DNA of 40,531 nt from Flavobacteriaceae bacterium (GTDB lineage: Bacteria > Bacteroidota > Bacteroidia > Flavobacteriales > Flavobacteriaceae), in the NCBI GenBank assembly GCA_021647405.1, contig JAKIUU010000023.1:1-40531 (forward strand), written 5' to 3'. Below are positions 17,163-24,909 of the stretch, piece by piece. Below the pieces are notes generated by a model. That model was given only the letters and a program-made list of their open reading frames with translations. It did no database searches and was not told the DNA's origin. Each line of letters starts with the position of its first letter. Position 1 is the first letter of the stretch. The translations under genes were made by a program, and so were the position numbers.

Positions 17163-17672
17163 TTAAGCAAACAAAGCCTTTAATTCTGTGGCATCTTGGG
17201 GTTTCATACGGCCTGATAAAACCAAACTCAATTGCTTGCGGCGCAAAGCCCCTTCATAACGTTCTTTTTCAAGTTTGGTTTCGGGTATAACTTGCGGGAT
17301 TTTAACAGGCGTCCCCGTGCGGTCAACAGCCACAAAAGTATAAATGGCTTCGTTAACTTTTGTGCGATTACCTGTTTCGCGGTCTTCTATCCACACGTCT
17401 AAATAAATTTCCATAGACGAGGTAAATACCCGCGACACTTTGGCCTGAATTGTCACAACGCTACCAACAGGAACCGCTTTGGCAAAATGCACATGATTTA
17501 CAGAGGCGGTTACCACAATACGCCTTGAATGCCGTTGCGCCGCAATACTAGAAGCGCGATCCATCCTTGCTAATAATTCACCTCCAAATAAATTGTCAAG
17601 TGGATTGGTTTCGCCTGGTAGCACCATATCGGTTAAAGTGGTTAACGAGTCTTTTGGGGTTTTAGCTGTCAT
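17163..17672 (-). CDS. Acyl-CoA thioesterase (hotdog fold, YciA/BACH type)
   Basis: This enzyme hydrolyses acyl-CoA to free acid and CoA in the cytoplasm. The 169-residue protein has the hotdog-fold signature NPLDNLFGGELLARMDRASS (about 22-41), with the Asn/Gly/Asp cluster of the acyl-CoA thioester hydrolase family. The central strand-helix pattern ends in NEAIYTFVAVDRTGTPVKIP. Length fits single-domain members. Composition is like the core genes, unlike the accessory blocks on either side. Chain-length preference cannot be read. Confidence 0.9.
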   Translation of the reverse strand: MTAKTPKDSLTTLTDMVLPGETNPLDNLFGGELLARMDRASSIAAQRHSRRIVVTASVNHVHFAKAVPVGSVVTIQAKVSRVFTSSMEIYLDVWIEDRETGNRTKVNEAIYTFVAVDRTGTPVKIPQVIPETKLEKERYEGALRRKQLSLVLSGRMKPQDATELKALFA

Positions 17673-17835
17673 AAATTTGTGTGTGTGTCACTGCGTATCT
17701 CTATTTTTTAGAATGTGAACTGCCAAGTATAAAGCAGTTTTTTTGGCGGGCAGTCTCTATAATAGATAAAGAGATTACTTCAATCGTCCCTCATTCGCAA
17801 TGACCAGATTTATAAAATTTTTGTATGATTACTTA

Positions 17836-18726
17836 CTATTTTTTTACCAACAACCATGCGTCTTTCTCGTAGGTTGCTCTTATCTTGTAAAGTTGCTTTG
17901 TGGCTTCTTTTTTTGTAGCATAACTACCAAATGCCACTTGGGTTAATTGCCATTTGTTTTTGCCAATTATGGCTGCATCAAAACCTTTGTTTTTGAGTTC
18001 TCTTAACTTCTTTTTTGCATTTAGTGGCTCTCTAAAAGCCCCTGCAACCACATAAAAATTGTTAGAAATATACGTGTTGTGAAGTGTTATGCTTGGCAGC
18101 GGATTGCTTATGGTAAAGGTAGCCGATTGTATTTTGCTTTCAACTGCTTTTTGTTGCGCTTGGGCAAACTGAACCTGTTGGTTTGTTCTATAATTTTGAT
18201 AAAATCTGTTGCCAAATCCTATGGTTGAAAGTCCTAAAACAAAAACGGCGGCATATTTTAAATACGGCCTTACCTGATGATTAACTAGGGTTACTGGGGC
18301 ATTGTCTTTGGCTACTTTTGAAGCAATTAGAGGGCTCAATCCGTAAGAATCTGTTAAATAGTTGGTGCTCCCTTGTGGATCAAAAATAATTTTGCCTTCT
18401 GGGTTTTGTGTAAAGCTTCCTATTTTGTCAAGTTCAATAATATTGTTAGAATGCAAGTCTTTTTGCCAAGAAGCTAAAATATTTTTTATCTTATTTGTGG
18501 CCTCTGTGTAAGAGCATTTCTCAACTTTAGCCATGTAATTAGCCAACAAACCGTCATTGTGAACCAAATTGGCATTAAAAGAAATGGCTTTGCTTGGCGG
18601 ATAAAAAGTGTTGTTTTTTGGATTGAAAATAGTCGGTTTTAATGTGGTTACAAATCCCCCAAATTCAGGTATGATAACACATTCATATCGGTATAATAAA
18701 TCGCTTATGTAACTGGCCAATTTCAT
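17836..18726 (-). CDS. HU-CCDC81/SPOR-domain peptidoglycan-binding membrane protein
   Basis: The 296-residue product from ATG 18726 (MKLASYISDLLYRYECVIIP) has an N-terminal HU-CCDC81-like bacterial domain (about 1-130) and a single membrane helix near 165-182 (YAAVFVLGLSTIGFG). A C-terminal SPOR domain follows (about 222-296, YVVAGAFREPLNAKKKLRELK), which binds denuded glycan at division sites. The upstream in-frame start at 18756 lacks support and is rejected. A cell-division or envelope-linked role is inferred from SPOR. It is divergent from dprA with about 97 bases between them. Confidence 0.88.
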   Translation of the reverse strand: MKLASYISDLLYRYECVIIPEFGGFVTTLKPTIFNPKNNTFYPPSKAISFNANLVHNDGLLANYMAKVEKCSYTEATNKIKNILASWQKDLHSNNIIELDKIGSFTQNPEGKIIFDPQGSTNYLTDSYGLSPLIASKVAKDNAPVTLVNHQVRPYLKYAAVFVLGLSTIGFGNRFYQNYRTNQQVQFAQAQQKAVESKIQSATFTISNPLPSITLHNTYISNNFYVVAGAFREPLNAKKKLRELKNKGFDAAIIGKNKWQLTQVAFGSYATKKEATKQLYKIRATYEKDAWLLVKK

Positions 18727-18823
18727 CAAAAACAAATGTAAAAAAATTACGGCCACAAATTATAATTACACTTGCTTTTTTATTAACAATTCTTACTACC
18801 TTAGGGCTTTATTACACTTTTTT

Positions 18824-19924
18824 ATGTCTAAAAAGGATTTGCTTTATTATTTGGCGCTTCAAAAAGCCGAAGGTGTTGGCGCCATAAATGCCAAAAAATT
18901 ATTGGTGCACTGTGGCGATGCGCAATCAATTTTTGACGAAAAAGCTTCTAACCTGTCAAAAATAGCAGGCATCGGATTGTATGTTGTTAAGTCCTTAAAA
19001 AAGAAAAGTTTATTTGAACAAGCCGAAAAAGAATTGGAATTCATTGCCAAAAACAACATCGGCTACAGCCTGATTACAGATGGCCACTATCCCGATAAAT
19101 TAAAACATTGTGCCGATGCACCCATAGTGCTGTTTTCAAAAGGGGATATCAATCTTAAAGATAGGAAAATAATCAGCATTGTGGGCACGCGTAATATTAC
19201 CAGCTACGGGAAAAGTGTTCTAGAAGAATTGGTTGAAAGTTTAATTTCTTATAACCCCATTATTGTAAGTGGATTGGCTTATGGCGTTGATATCTACGCC
19301 CATAAATTGGCTGTAAAACACAATTTACAAACCATCGCTGTTTTGGCACATGGTTTGGACAGGCTGTATCCGTCTGTTCACAGAAAAACGGCATCAGAAA
19401 TGCAAAAAAATGGGGGTTTGTTTACCGAATTTTGGTCGGGTTCAAAACCAGAAAAGGAAAATTTTGTCAAACGAAATCGCATAATTGCAGGCTTGTCTGA
19501 AGCCACTATCGTTATAGAATCGGCCGCCAAAGGAGGCTCATTAATTACGGCCGATTTGGCCAATTCGTATAACCGCGATGTGTTTGCTGTGCCCGGAAAA
19601 TTAACTGACACCTACAGCAAAGGCTGTAACAATTTGATAAAAACCAATCGGGCCGCTTTGTTGAGTTCGGTTGCCGATTTAAGCTACCTGCTTAATTGGG
19701 GAAAAGAAACAGCTGTTAAAACAGTTCAAAAAAAGTTGTTTGTACAACTTAAAACCGAAGAAAAACCGATTTACAATTTTTTAAAAGACAATGGCAAACA
19801 GCAACTCGACCAAATAGCTTTACATTGTGATATGCCTATCCATAAAGCGGTTAGCATTTTGTTTAACTTAGAAATGAGCGGTTTGGTACAGCCCATTCCG
19901 GGAAAGATTTATAGGGTTGTGTAG
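18824..19924 (+). CDS. dprA: DNA-processing protein DprA
   Basis: DprA protects incoming single-stranded DNA and loads RecA during transformation. The 366-residue protein has an N-terminal helix-hairpin-helix/SAM-like part (about 1-75), the Rossmann-like DNA_processg_A domain (about 100-290) with IVGTRNITSYG, IVSGLAYGVDIYAH and ESAAKGGSLITADLA, and a C-terminal winged-helix (about 310-366, QQLDQIALHCDMPIHKAVSI). Together with comEC at 3.8 kb it suggests at least part of a natural-transformation system. Translation starts at the ATG at 18824. Confidence 0.95.
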   Translation: MSKKDLLYYLALQKAEGVGAINAKKLLVHCGDAQSIFDEKASNLSKIAGIGLYVVKSLKKKSLFEQAEKELEFIAKNNIGYSLITDGHYPDKLKHCADAPIVLFSKGDINLKDRKIISIVGTRNITSYGKSVLEELVESLISYNPIIVSGLAYGVDIYAHKLAVKHNLQTIAVLAHGLDRLYPSVHRKTASEMQKNGGLFTEFWSGSKPEKENFVKRNRIIAGLSEATIVIESAAKGGSLITADLANSYNRDVFAVPGKLTDTYSKGCNNLIKTNRAALLSSVADLSYLLNWGKETAVKTVQKKLFVQLKTEEKPIYNFLKDNGKQQLDQIALHCDMPIHKAVSILFNLEMSGLVQPIPGKIYRVV

Positions 19925-20010
19925 AAGCAGGGAGTTAAAAATCAGGGATGTTCATTTCATACATTGTTCTAAACAACAAATAGTTTATTGGGTTAAAGAC
20001 TCAGAAATAG

Positions 20011-20110
20011 CACACAGATAACGCAGATTTAATAAGATTTACGCAGTTAATTCTTTATAAATATCATAAACAATCAGCGTCATTCTACCTGCCTGACTAT
20101 GGCGGAAAGA
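20011..20110. repeat. CAGAT-type and CCTGCCTG intergenic repeats downstream of dprA
   Basis: CACAGATAACGCAGATTTAA at about 20013 matches, in inverse orientation, the arm of the repeat at 5964-6045, and AATCAGCG near 20071 echoes its inner arm. CCTGCCTGAC with GGCGG follows at 20089-20105. Such words are widespread between Bacteroidota genes. No coding potential. Confidence 0.55.
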
Positions 20111-20144
20111 ATTAAAATGAGGCGTATAATCTCTTTACTTTTAT

Positions 20145-20225
20145 GAGATTCCTCGTCGTGCTCTTCAGCACTCCATCGGAATGACAATGTCATTCTGAAC
20201 GAAGTAAAGCGAAGTGAAGAATCTC
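20145..20225. repeat. GAGATTC...GAATCTC Bacteroidota intergenic repeat
   Basis: The outer arms GAGATTC (20145-20151) and GAATCTC (20219-20225) are inverted, with GGAATGAC/GTCATTC inside and GAACGAAGTAAAGCGAAG near the right arm. This is the familiar 'GTCATTCTGAACGAAG' intergenic repeat of Bacteroidota. A looser relative (GAGATTAC, CATTCGCAATGAC) lies at 17770-17803. It fills most of the gap between dprA and the hypothetical gene and may act as a two-way terminator. Confidence 0.6.
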
Positions 20226-20250
20226 TGTCTCGAGAAGTGGATTCCCGAAA

Positions 20251-20604
20251 TTATATCAGCCCTTTCTCTTTAAAATAAAAAACAATGGCTTCTTTCATCA
20301 AAATGCTTTGTTCGCCTGGTTTTAAAAAGGGCAATTCTTCTTTAACTTTATAATGTGGCCAGCCATCGGCATCAAAAAACTCAAATTCGTAATAGCCTAG
20401 AGGTTCTAATAATCTACAAATAGCAATGTGCATAAGGTTTACATTATCGTCTTTTTTAAATTTCTGATGTCCTTTGCCTAATTCTTGAACACCTATTAAA
20501 TAAATAATAGCGTCTAAATCGGGTAGTTCGCCACCTGTAAATTTTTCGGCTACGAGCGCTTTAACAGCTTTAAAATCTTCTTTTAATTTTTCGTCTCTTG
20601 ACAT
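20251..20604 (-). CDS. Conserved hypothetical protein
   Basis: This is a 117-residue soluble acidic protein without signal peptide or membrane segment. Recognisable stretches are LPDLDAIIYLIGVQELGKGH, NVNLMHIAICRLLEPLGYYE and FFDADGWPHYKVKEELPFL. They resemble a small cytoplasmic protein common in Flavobacteriia, but I know no function. Composition is like the core genes. Upstream lies RNA element B, whose outward promoter points towards this gene from about 500 bases away, so read-through transcription is conceivable. Confidence 0.75.
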   Translation of the reverse strand: MSRDEKLKEDFKAVKALVAEKFTGGELPDLDAIIYLIGVQELGKGHQKFKKDDNVNLMHIAICRLLEPLGYYEFEFFDADGWPHYKVKEELPFLKPGEQSILMKEAIVFYFKEKGLI

Positions 20605-20764
20605 AAATTATTTTAAAAGGTCAAAAGTAAGTTAATAAGCTGTTGCAGACAAAAAGGGGGCTCATTTTATCATAAGACATCCGATTATAAGGTGTTAGAC
20701 CGCTACGCTGAAAGAATCAAGACTTGACTGTAACTAACAGAAAAACAAATGTTTTCATTGATTT

Positions 20765-20808
20765 TCTAGCGATTTCGCTAGATTAAAAACTACCTAAAAA
20801 CGCTAGAG
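20765..20808. repeat. CTAGCG palindrome B2
   Basis: TCTAGCG-ATTT-CGCTAGA (20765-20782) is followed by TACCTAAAAACGCTAGA (20791-20807). On the minus strand this is almost the same sequence as element D (39131-39173), with about 40 of 44 bases shared. Confidence 0.8.
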
Positions 20809-20895
20809 CCTTAAAAATGGAGGTGGTATTTTGTTTTTGTTAAATAACTTTTAAATTATAATACTCACAAAAATAAGCGATTATAAATTTTGTGT

Positions 20896-20937
20896 CTAGC
20901 GATTTTAGGTAATTTTTATATTACCTAATTCCGCTAG
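20896..20937. repeat. CTAGCG palindrome B1
   Basis: CTAGCG (20896-20901) pairs with CGCTAG (20932-20937), and inside it TAGGTAAT pairs with ATTACCTA. This makes a clean two-storey hairpin matching A1 in plan. Confidence 0.8.
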
Positions 20938-21080
20938 TAGTATTTATGAAAATCTGCTTAAATTTGAATTATCAATTAACACGTTCATTAACAGCGATTA
21001 AAAACGGAGAAAAATCCCTCCGGTTAAAAGTGATAAAATAAATATTACAACATGTCTAATTTAAAACCCTTTTGCTTATG

Positions 21081-21279
21081 AGATAAACAAAAAATAACCG
21101 GAGGAAAGTGCGTCAAAGATACCACTTACCACTAAACTACCAAAATAGCGCTTTTATAAAGCTATTGTTTAGAACCTTTATAAAGTACCCGTTAACTAAC
21201 TTATGTTATAAAATTAATAGTTAACAAAATAAGACGCCATAAGGCGCAATTAACTTTTAAAAATTTTAATTATGAAAAA
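21081..21279. repeat. 199-bp inverted repeat, copy B (with 16441-16639)
   Basis: Identical to the reverse complement of 16441-16639, ending eight bases into the coding region of the lipoprotein gene at 21272. Beyond 21081 towards the left, similarity drops to scattered mismatches but runs on to about 21003. Confidence 0.9.
21114..21144 (-). promoter_or_regulatory. Consensus promoter of RNA element B
   Basis: On the minus strand, TTTG (21144-21141), a 19-base spacer and TATCTTTG (21121-21114) repeat the promoter of element A exactly. It points away from the lipoprotein gene. Confidence 0.7.
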
Positions 21280-21733
21280 TATATGTATATTCTGCCTAAT
21301 ATCCATAATAGGATTGTTTTTTTCTTGCTCTGATAATAATGAACAACTTGATAGATTAAAAAATAACAGTTTAATGTTTGAAGACTTTTTTGACCAAGTG
21401 TCTTCAATGAAATTAAAAACTAACGAAGAAAATGTAATTTACATTGACTATGTATGGAATAAAAAAGATAATACTATCACTCTCAAAGATTACAAAGAAT
21501 CTGAACCTGATTTTTTCATTATAGAAAATTCTAGTAAATTGAAAGAGTTACAATCAAAGAAAAGATATCAAGTAAGTTGTAACAATGGAGGCGCTAGTTG
21601 GGATAAAGAGTGTGCCGGTAAAATTTCTTGTGGAAGATTAATTGGAGAATGTCTTGATCAAGGAGGGTGTGCTGAAATTTGTACGCTCAAAATGGCTTAC
21701 GCCCCTCAAAACAATACATTTTATTTACTGTAA
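21272..21733 (+). CDS. Lipoprotein with six-cysteine C-terminal segment
   Basis: This 153-residue protein has a lipoprotein signal peptide ending in LFFSC (Cys19) and a hydrophilic middle. The C-terminal part holds six cysteines (103, 114, 120, 127, 133, 137) interspersed with glycines (SCNNGG, DKECAGKISCGRLIGECL, GGCAEIC), suggesting a disulphide-knit module of about 40 residues. No family recognised. Its leader is the 199-bp repeat it shares with the small secreted protein at 16448. It lies between direct repeats (B at 20973 and C at 21801), so it could be lost or exchanged as a unit. Confidence 0.7.
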   Translation: MKNICIFCLISIIGLFFSCSDNNEQLDRLKNNSLMFEDFFDQVSSMKLKTNEENVIYIDYVWNKKDNTITLKDYKESEPDFFIIENSSKLKELQSKKRYQVSCNNGGASWDKECAGKISCGRLIGECLDQGGCAEICTLKMAYAPQNNTFYLL

Positions 21734-21800
21734 TAATATATACTTGGTAAAACTATTCCCCATATTTGAACCTCATTAGAAAAATTTGGCTTTGAGCTAA

Positions 21801-21896
21801 CAATTAACACGATCATTAATAGCGATTAAAACGGAGGGAAATTCCTCCAGTTAAAAGTGATAAAATAAATATTACAACATGTCTAATTTAAAACCC
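21801..21896. repeat. Partial element copy C (direct repeat of 20973-21069)
   Basis: From CAATTAACAC to AAACCC this stretch repeats the outer half of element B in the same orientation with a few changes (TTCCTCCAGTTA instead of TCCCTCCGGTTA). After AAACCC the match stops, so the second stem arm and the promoter are missing. The IS3-family element begins 27 bases later. Confidence 0.8.
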
Positions 21897-21992
21897 ATTT
21901 AATCATAACAGATTCTGTAGCTTGTAGCCTTCCCTAAAAATCGGACAGTTTATAATTCGAATTTTTATTAATTTTAAATTTTAACTGTCATT

Positions 21993-22259
21993 ATGAAAAG
22001 AAGCAAATTTACAGAGAGCCAAATCATCAAGGCTCTAAAGGAGAACGAACAAGGAAGAAGTGTTAGCGAGATATCCAGAGAGCTGGGTATAGACAAGAGT
22101 ACATTTTATTACTGGCGCAAGCGTTTTAGCGGCATGGAATTAAGTCAATTAAAGCGTCTAAAGGAATTAGAGTCAGAAAATGCAAAGCTTAAACAAATGT
22201 TTGCAGATGTTAGTCTAGATAATACAATGTTAAAGGCTGTATTGTCAAAAAAGTTCTAA
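21993..22259 (+). CDS. IS3-family OrfA (helix-turn-helix protein)
   Basis: The 88-residue product has an N-terminal helix-turn-helix (about 8-45: ESQIIKALKENEQGRSVSEI, STFYYWRKRF) that binds the IS ends and a C-terminal leucine-zipper-like helix (about 52-80) used for dimerisation. It ends LSKKF just after the run TCAAAAAAG at 22245-22253. Slipping back one base there would lead into the orfB frame and produce the OrfAB transposase, as in other IS3 elements. Confidence 0.9.
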   Translation: MKRSKFTESQIIKALKENEQGRSVSEISRELGIDKSTFYYWRKRFSGMELSQLKRLKELESENAKLKQMFADVSLDNTMLKAVLSKKF

Positions 22260-22354
22260 AGCCTTCCGATAAGAAACATCGTGCGGGCTATCTTATAGAA
22301 TCTTTTAATGTTCCAATCAAACGGGCTTGTGAAACCATAGATTTTACCCGTTCT

Positions 22355-23137
22355 ATGTGGTACTATCAAACAAAAAAAGATGATGGAGAACTCATAGATA
22401 AGCTAAAGGAGTTAGCTGAATCTTATCCCACTCGTGGTTTTGATGAGTATTATAAAAAACTTCGTCGTGAAGGCTATAAATGGAATCGTAAACGTGTATT
22501 ACGCGTGTATAGAAATATGAAATTAAGTTTAAGACGTAAACATAAAAAGCGTTTGATAAGTAGAGTTAAGAATCCTTTAGTAGCGCCTAAAGATCTCAAT
22601 GTATGTTGGAGTATGGATTTTATGAGTGATGCTCTTTATGATGGCAGAAAGGTACGTACCTTTAATGTTATAGATGATTGTAACAGAGAAGCACTGGCTA
22701 TTGATGTAGGGTTAAATTACCCTTCTATAAGAGTTATAGAAACACTAGAACAACTAGAGGAAGAAATAGGCTTGCCAGAGATACTACGATGCGATAATGG
22801 TCCTGAGTTTATCTCTAAGAGATTACAACAATGGTGTGAAAAAAAGAGAATAGAATTAAGATATACACAACCAGGAAAGCCTATGCAAAATGGCTATATA
22901 GAACGCTTTAATAGATTTTACAGAGAAGATGTATTAGATGCTTTTTGGTTTAATGATTTACATCAATTACGAAAACTGACAAAAAATTGGATGGAAGAAT
23001 ACAATAACAATCACCCACATAAATCATTAAGAGACAAGCCTCCTAGAGAGTATATACCAAGATTTGTTAAAGAATTTAAATTCTTTAACAAATCTGACAA
23101 TAATTACAATATTTTGTCGAATTTAGAGGTGTCCTAA
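22355..23137 (+). CDS. IS3-family OrfB (DDE integrase domain)
   Basis: The reading frame is open from about 22247, in the -1 frame relative to orfA, so translation normally enters by frameshift; 22355 is only the first ATG. It shows an HTH_21-type region (YPTRGFDEYYKKLRREGYKW) and the DDE catalytic triad: Asp in CWSMDFMSDA, Asp in RCDNGPEFIS and Glu in NGYIERFNRFYRED. Length and order match IS150-group elements. No internal stop, so the element could still be active. Confidence 0.92.
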   Translation: MWYYQTKKDDGELIDKLKELAESYPTRGFDEYYKKLRREGYKWNRKRVLRVYRNMKLSLRRKHKKRLISRVKNPLVAPKDLNVCWSMDFMSDALYDGRKVRTFNVIDDCNREALAIDVGLNYPSIRVIETLEQLEEEIGLPEILRCDNGPEFISKRLQQWCEKKRIELRYTQPGKPMQNGYIERFNRFYREDVLDAFWFNDLHQLRKLTKNWMEEYNNNHPHKSLRDKPPREYIPRFVKEFKFFNKSDNNYNILSNLEVS

Positions 23138-23174
23138 AAAGGGGAAGGCTACAATATATAGTCCTTAATTTCAC

Positions 23175-23182
23175 TACTTTTG
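23175..23182 (+). promoter_or_regulatory. kbl -7 box beside the IS end
   Basis: TACTTTTG fits TAnnTTTG and lies 18 bases before the kbl ATG. The expected -33 TTTG would fall around 23151-23156, exactly at the IS boundary, where the sequence reads ACAATA. The insertion may therefore have replaced the -33 element. Confidence 0.5.
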
Positions 23183-23199
23183 TACAAAAATATATCACT

Positions 23200-24393
23200 A
23201 TGTACGGCGCTATAAAAAACCATTTACAAAACGAAATTAAAAATATAAAAGAAGCGGGCTTATACAAATCTGAACGTATTATCAGTTCTTCGCAAAGTGC
23301 GGTTATAAAACTTGAAACGGGTGATGAAGTTATTAATTTTTGTGCCAATAATTACTTAGGTCTGTCGAATAACAAAGAAGTAATTCAGGCTGCTAAAGAC
23401 GCTATGGATACGCATGGTTACGGCATGTCGTCGGTACGTTTTATCTGTGGCACACAAGACATCCATAAAAAATTAGAACAAAAAATAGCCGACTTCTATC
23501 AAACAGAAGACAGCATTTTATACGCCGCTGCTTTTGATGCCAATGGCGGTGTTTTTGAACCTCTGCTCAGTGCAGAAGACGCTATAATTTCTGACGCTTT
23601 AAACCACGCGTCAATTATTGACGGGGTACGCTTGTGTAAAGCAGCACGTTACCGTTATGACAATAATGATATGGCTAGTTTAGAACAGCAACTCATCGTG
23701 GCCAACGAAAAAAAGCATCGTTTTAAAATTATTGTGACCGACGGCGTTTTTTCTATGGATGGCGTTATTGCCCAGCTCGATAAAATCTGCGATTTAGCAG
23801 ATAAATATGACGCTATGGTTATGGTTGACGAATGCCATGCCGCTGGATTCATCGGTAAAACAGGACGTGGTACTTTAGAGCTCAAAAATGTGATGGGGCG
23901 TGTTGATATTATTACCGGAACTTTAGGAAAAGCGTTGGGCGGTGCTATGGGTGGTTATACCACAGGGGAAAAAGAAATTATCGACATTTTACGCCAACGT
24001 TCACGTCCTTATTTATTCTCAAATTCACTGTCGCCTGCCATTGTAGGGGCTTCGCTTAAGGTTTTCGAAATAATTGCTAACGACACCACTTTACGTGATA
24101 AACTCGAATTTAACGCCAACTATTTCAGAAAAGAAATGGAAGCCGCTGGTTTCGATTTGGTGGGCGCAGATGCCGCTATTGTACCTGTTATGCTCTGCGA
24201 TGCCAAACTATCGCAAACCATGGCCAATATGCTTTTAGACGAAGGTATTTATGTTGTCGGATTTTTCTTTCCGGTAGTGCCCAAAGACAAAGCGCGCATT
24301 CGTGTACAACTCTCTGCCGCTCATACCAAAGAACATCTTGACAAAGCCATAGCTGCCTTTACCAAAATAGGTAAGGAACTGGGTGTTATTTAA
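23200..24393 (+). CDS. kbl: Glycine C-acetyltransferase (2-amino-3-ketobutyrate CoA ligase)
   Basis: This PLP enzyme splits 2-amino-3-oxobutanoate with CoA into glycine and acetyl-CoA in threonine breakdown. The 397-residue protein has the alpha-oxoamine synthase landmarks: CANNYLGLS, SVRFICGTQDIHKKLE, DALNHASIIDG, VDECHAAGFIG with Asp210, and the PLP lysine in TGTLGKALGG (Lys244). Length is normal. The N-terminus MYGAIKNHLQ matches Kbl rather than BioF or SPT. No tdh gene is present in the window. The 5' flank is set by the IS3 element, which may affect expression. Confidence 0.94.
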   Translation: MYGAIKNHLQNEIKNIKEAGLYKSERIISSSQSAVIKLETGDEVINFCANNYLGLSNNKEVIQAAKDAMDTHGYGMSSVRFICGTQDIHKKLEQKIADFYQTEDSILYAAAFDANGGVFEPLLSAEDAIISDALNHASIIDGVRLCKAARYRYDNNDMASLEQQLIVANEKKHRFKIIVTDGVFSMDGVIAQLDKICDLADKYDAMVMVDECHAAGFIGKTGRGTLELKNVMGRVDIITGTLGKALGGAMGGYTTGEKEIIDILRQRSRPYLFSNSLSPAIVGASLKVFEIIANDTTLRDKLEFNANYFRKEMEAAGFDLVGADAAIVPVMLCDAKLSQTMANMLLDEGIYVVGFFFPVVPKDKARIRVQLSAAHTKEHLDKAIAAFTKIGKELGVI

Positions 24394-24454
24394 ACTAAAA
24401 TCATTTAGCTATATTTGTTTTGCTAAAACAATAATACCAAAGCGCAATCTTAAT

Positions 24455-24907
24455 ATGAGTAACATCCGCATTACCAAACATTTTAACTTTGAAGCTGCCC
24501 ATGCTTTGTATGGCTACGACGGAAAATGTAAAAATATTCACGGTCATAGTTATAAATTACTTGTAACTGTTATTGGCAAACCCATTAACGATTTAACACA
24601 TATAAAAAACGGCATGGTGATGGATTTTGGCGATTTAAAAACGATTGTAAATAAAGAAATCGTTTCGAATTTTGACCACGCTACCGTTCTTAATAACCAG
24701 TCGCCTCACAGAGATTTGGCAACAATTTTAACCTCAAATTCTCACAAAATAGTTTTGGTAGAATATCAGCCAACAAGCGAAAATATGCTGCTTGATTTCG
24801 CTGAGCGGATAAAAAATAATTTACCAAAAAACGTCAACCTTCACAGCCTAAAACTTTACGAAACTGCAAACGCTTATGCCGAGTGGTTTGCTTCAGACAA
24901 TAATTAA
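24455..24907 (+). CDS. queD: 6-carboxytetrahydropterin synthase QueD
   Basis: QueD turns 7,8-dihydroneopterin triphosphate into 6-carboxytetrahydropterin for queuosine synthesis. From ATG 24455 the 150-residue product has the zinc histidines His16, His29 and His31 (AAHAL, IHGHSY), the catalytic Cys25 in GKCKN, FDHATVLN and the ligand-binding Glu in YETANAYAEW. An upstream GTG (24383) would overlap the kbl end and add an unrelated N-terminus, and a -7 box TATATTTG at 24410-24417 lies between the two, so 24455 is right. lpxH follows after two bases. Confidence 0.92.
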   Translation: MSNIRITKHFNFEAAHALYGYDGKCKNIHGHSYKLLVTVIGKPINDLTHIKNGMVMDFGDLKTIVNKEIVSNFDHATVLNNQSPHRDLATILTSNSHKIVLVEYQPTSENMLLDFAERIKNNLPKNVNLHSLKLYETANAYAEWFASDNN

Positions 24908-24909
24908 GT

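Larger units (their letters stand above)
20765..21107 (-). ncRNA. Candidate structured RNA, element B
   Basis: This is the mirror copy of element A. On the minus strand the transcript starts just after the promoter at 21114-21144 and opens with TTCCTCCGGTTA (21106-21095). This pairs with 21026-21015, where one A-U pair of element A is replaced by G-U. The loop holds the same AAAAGGGTTTTAA core and ACATGTTGTAATATTTATTTT text. The CTAGCG hairpins B1 and B2 follow. No terminator is obvious, so the 3' end is set at the last hairpin. No coding look. Confidence 0.45.
21923..23153 (+). mobile_element. IS3-family insertion sequence (1231 bp)
   Basis: The ends carry inverted repeats: TGTAGCCTTCCC at 21923-21934 and its complement ending GGCTACA at 23147-23153, followed inward by similar but gapped text including GGACA. 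Inside are orfA and orfB in overlapping frames with an A6G slippery run. Flanks show no 3- or 4-bp target duplication (left ...AGCT, right ATAT...), which suggests a rearrangement after insertion. All catalytic residues appear intact. Confidence 0.85.

Noticed and set aside
16441..21279. Invertible promoter switch driven by a site-specific recombinase.
   Set aside because: No invertase or tyrosine recombinase gene in the window; the long identical repeats could only recombine by general homology, so this is kept as a rearrangement possibility only.
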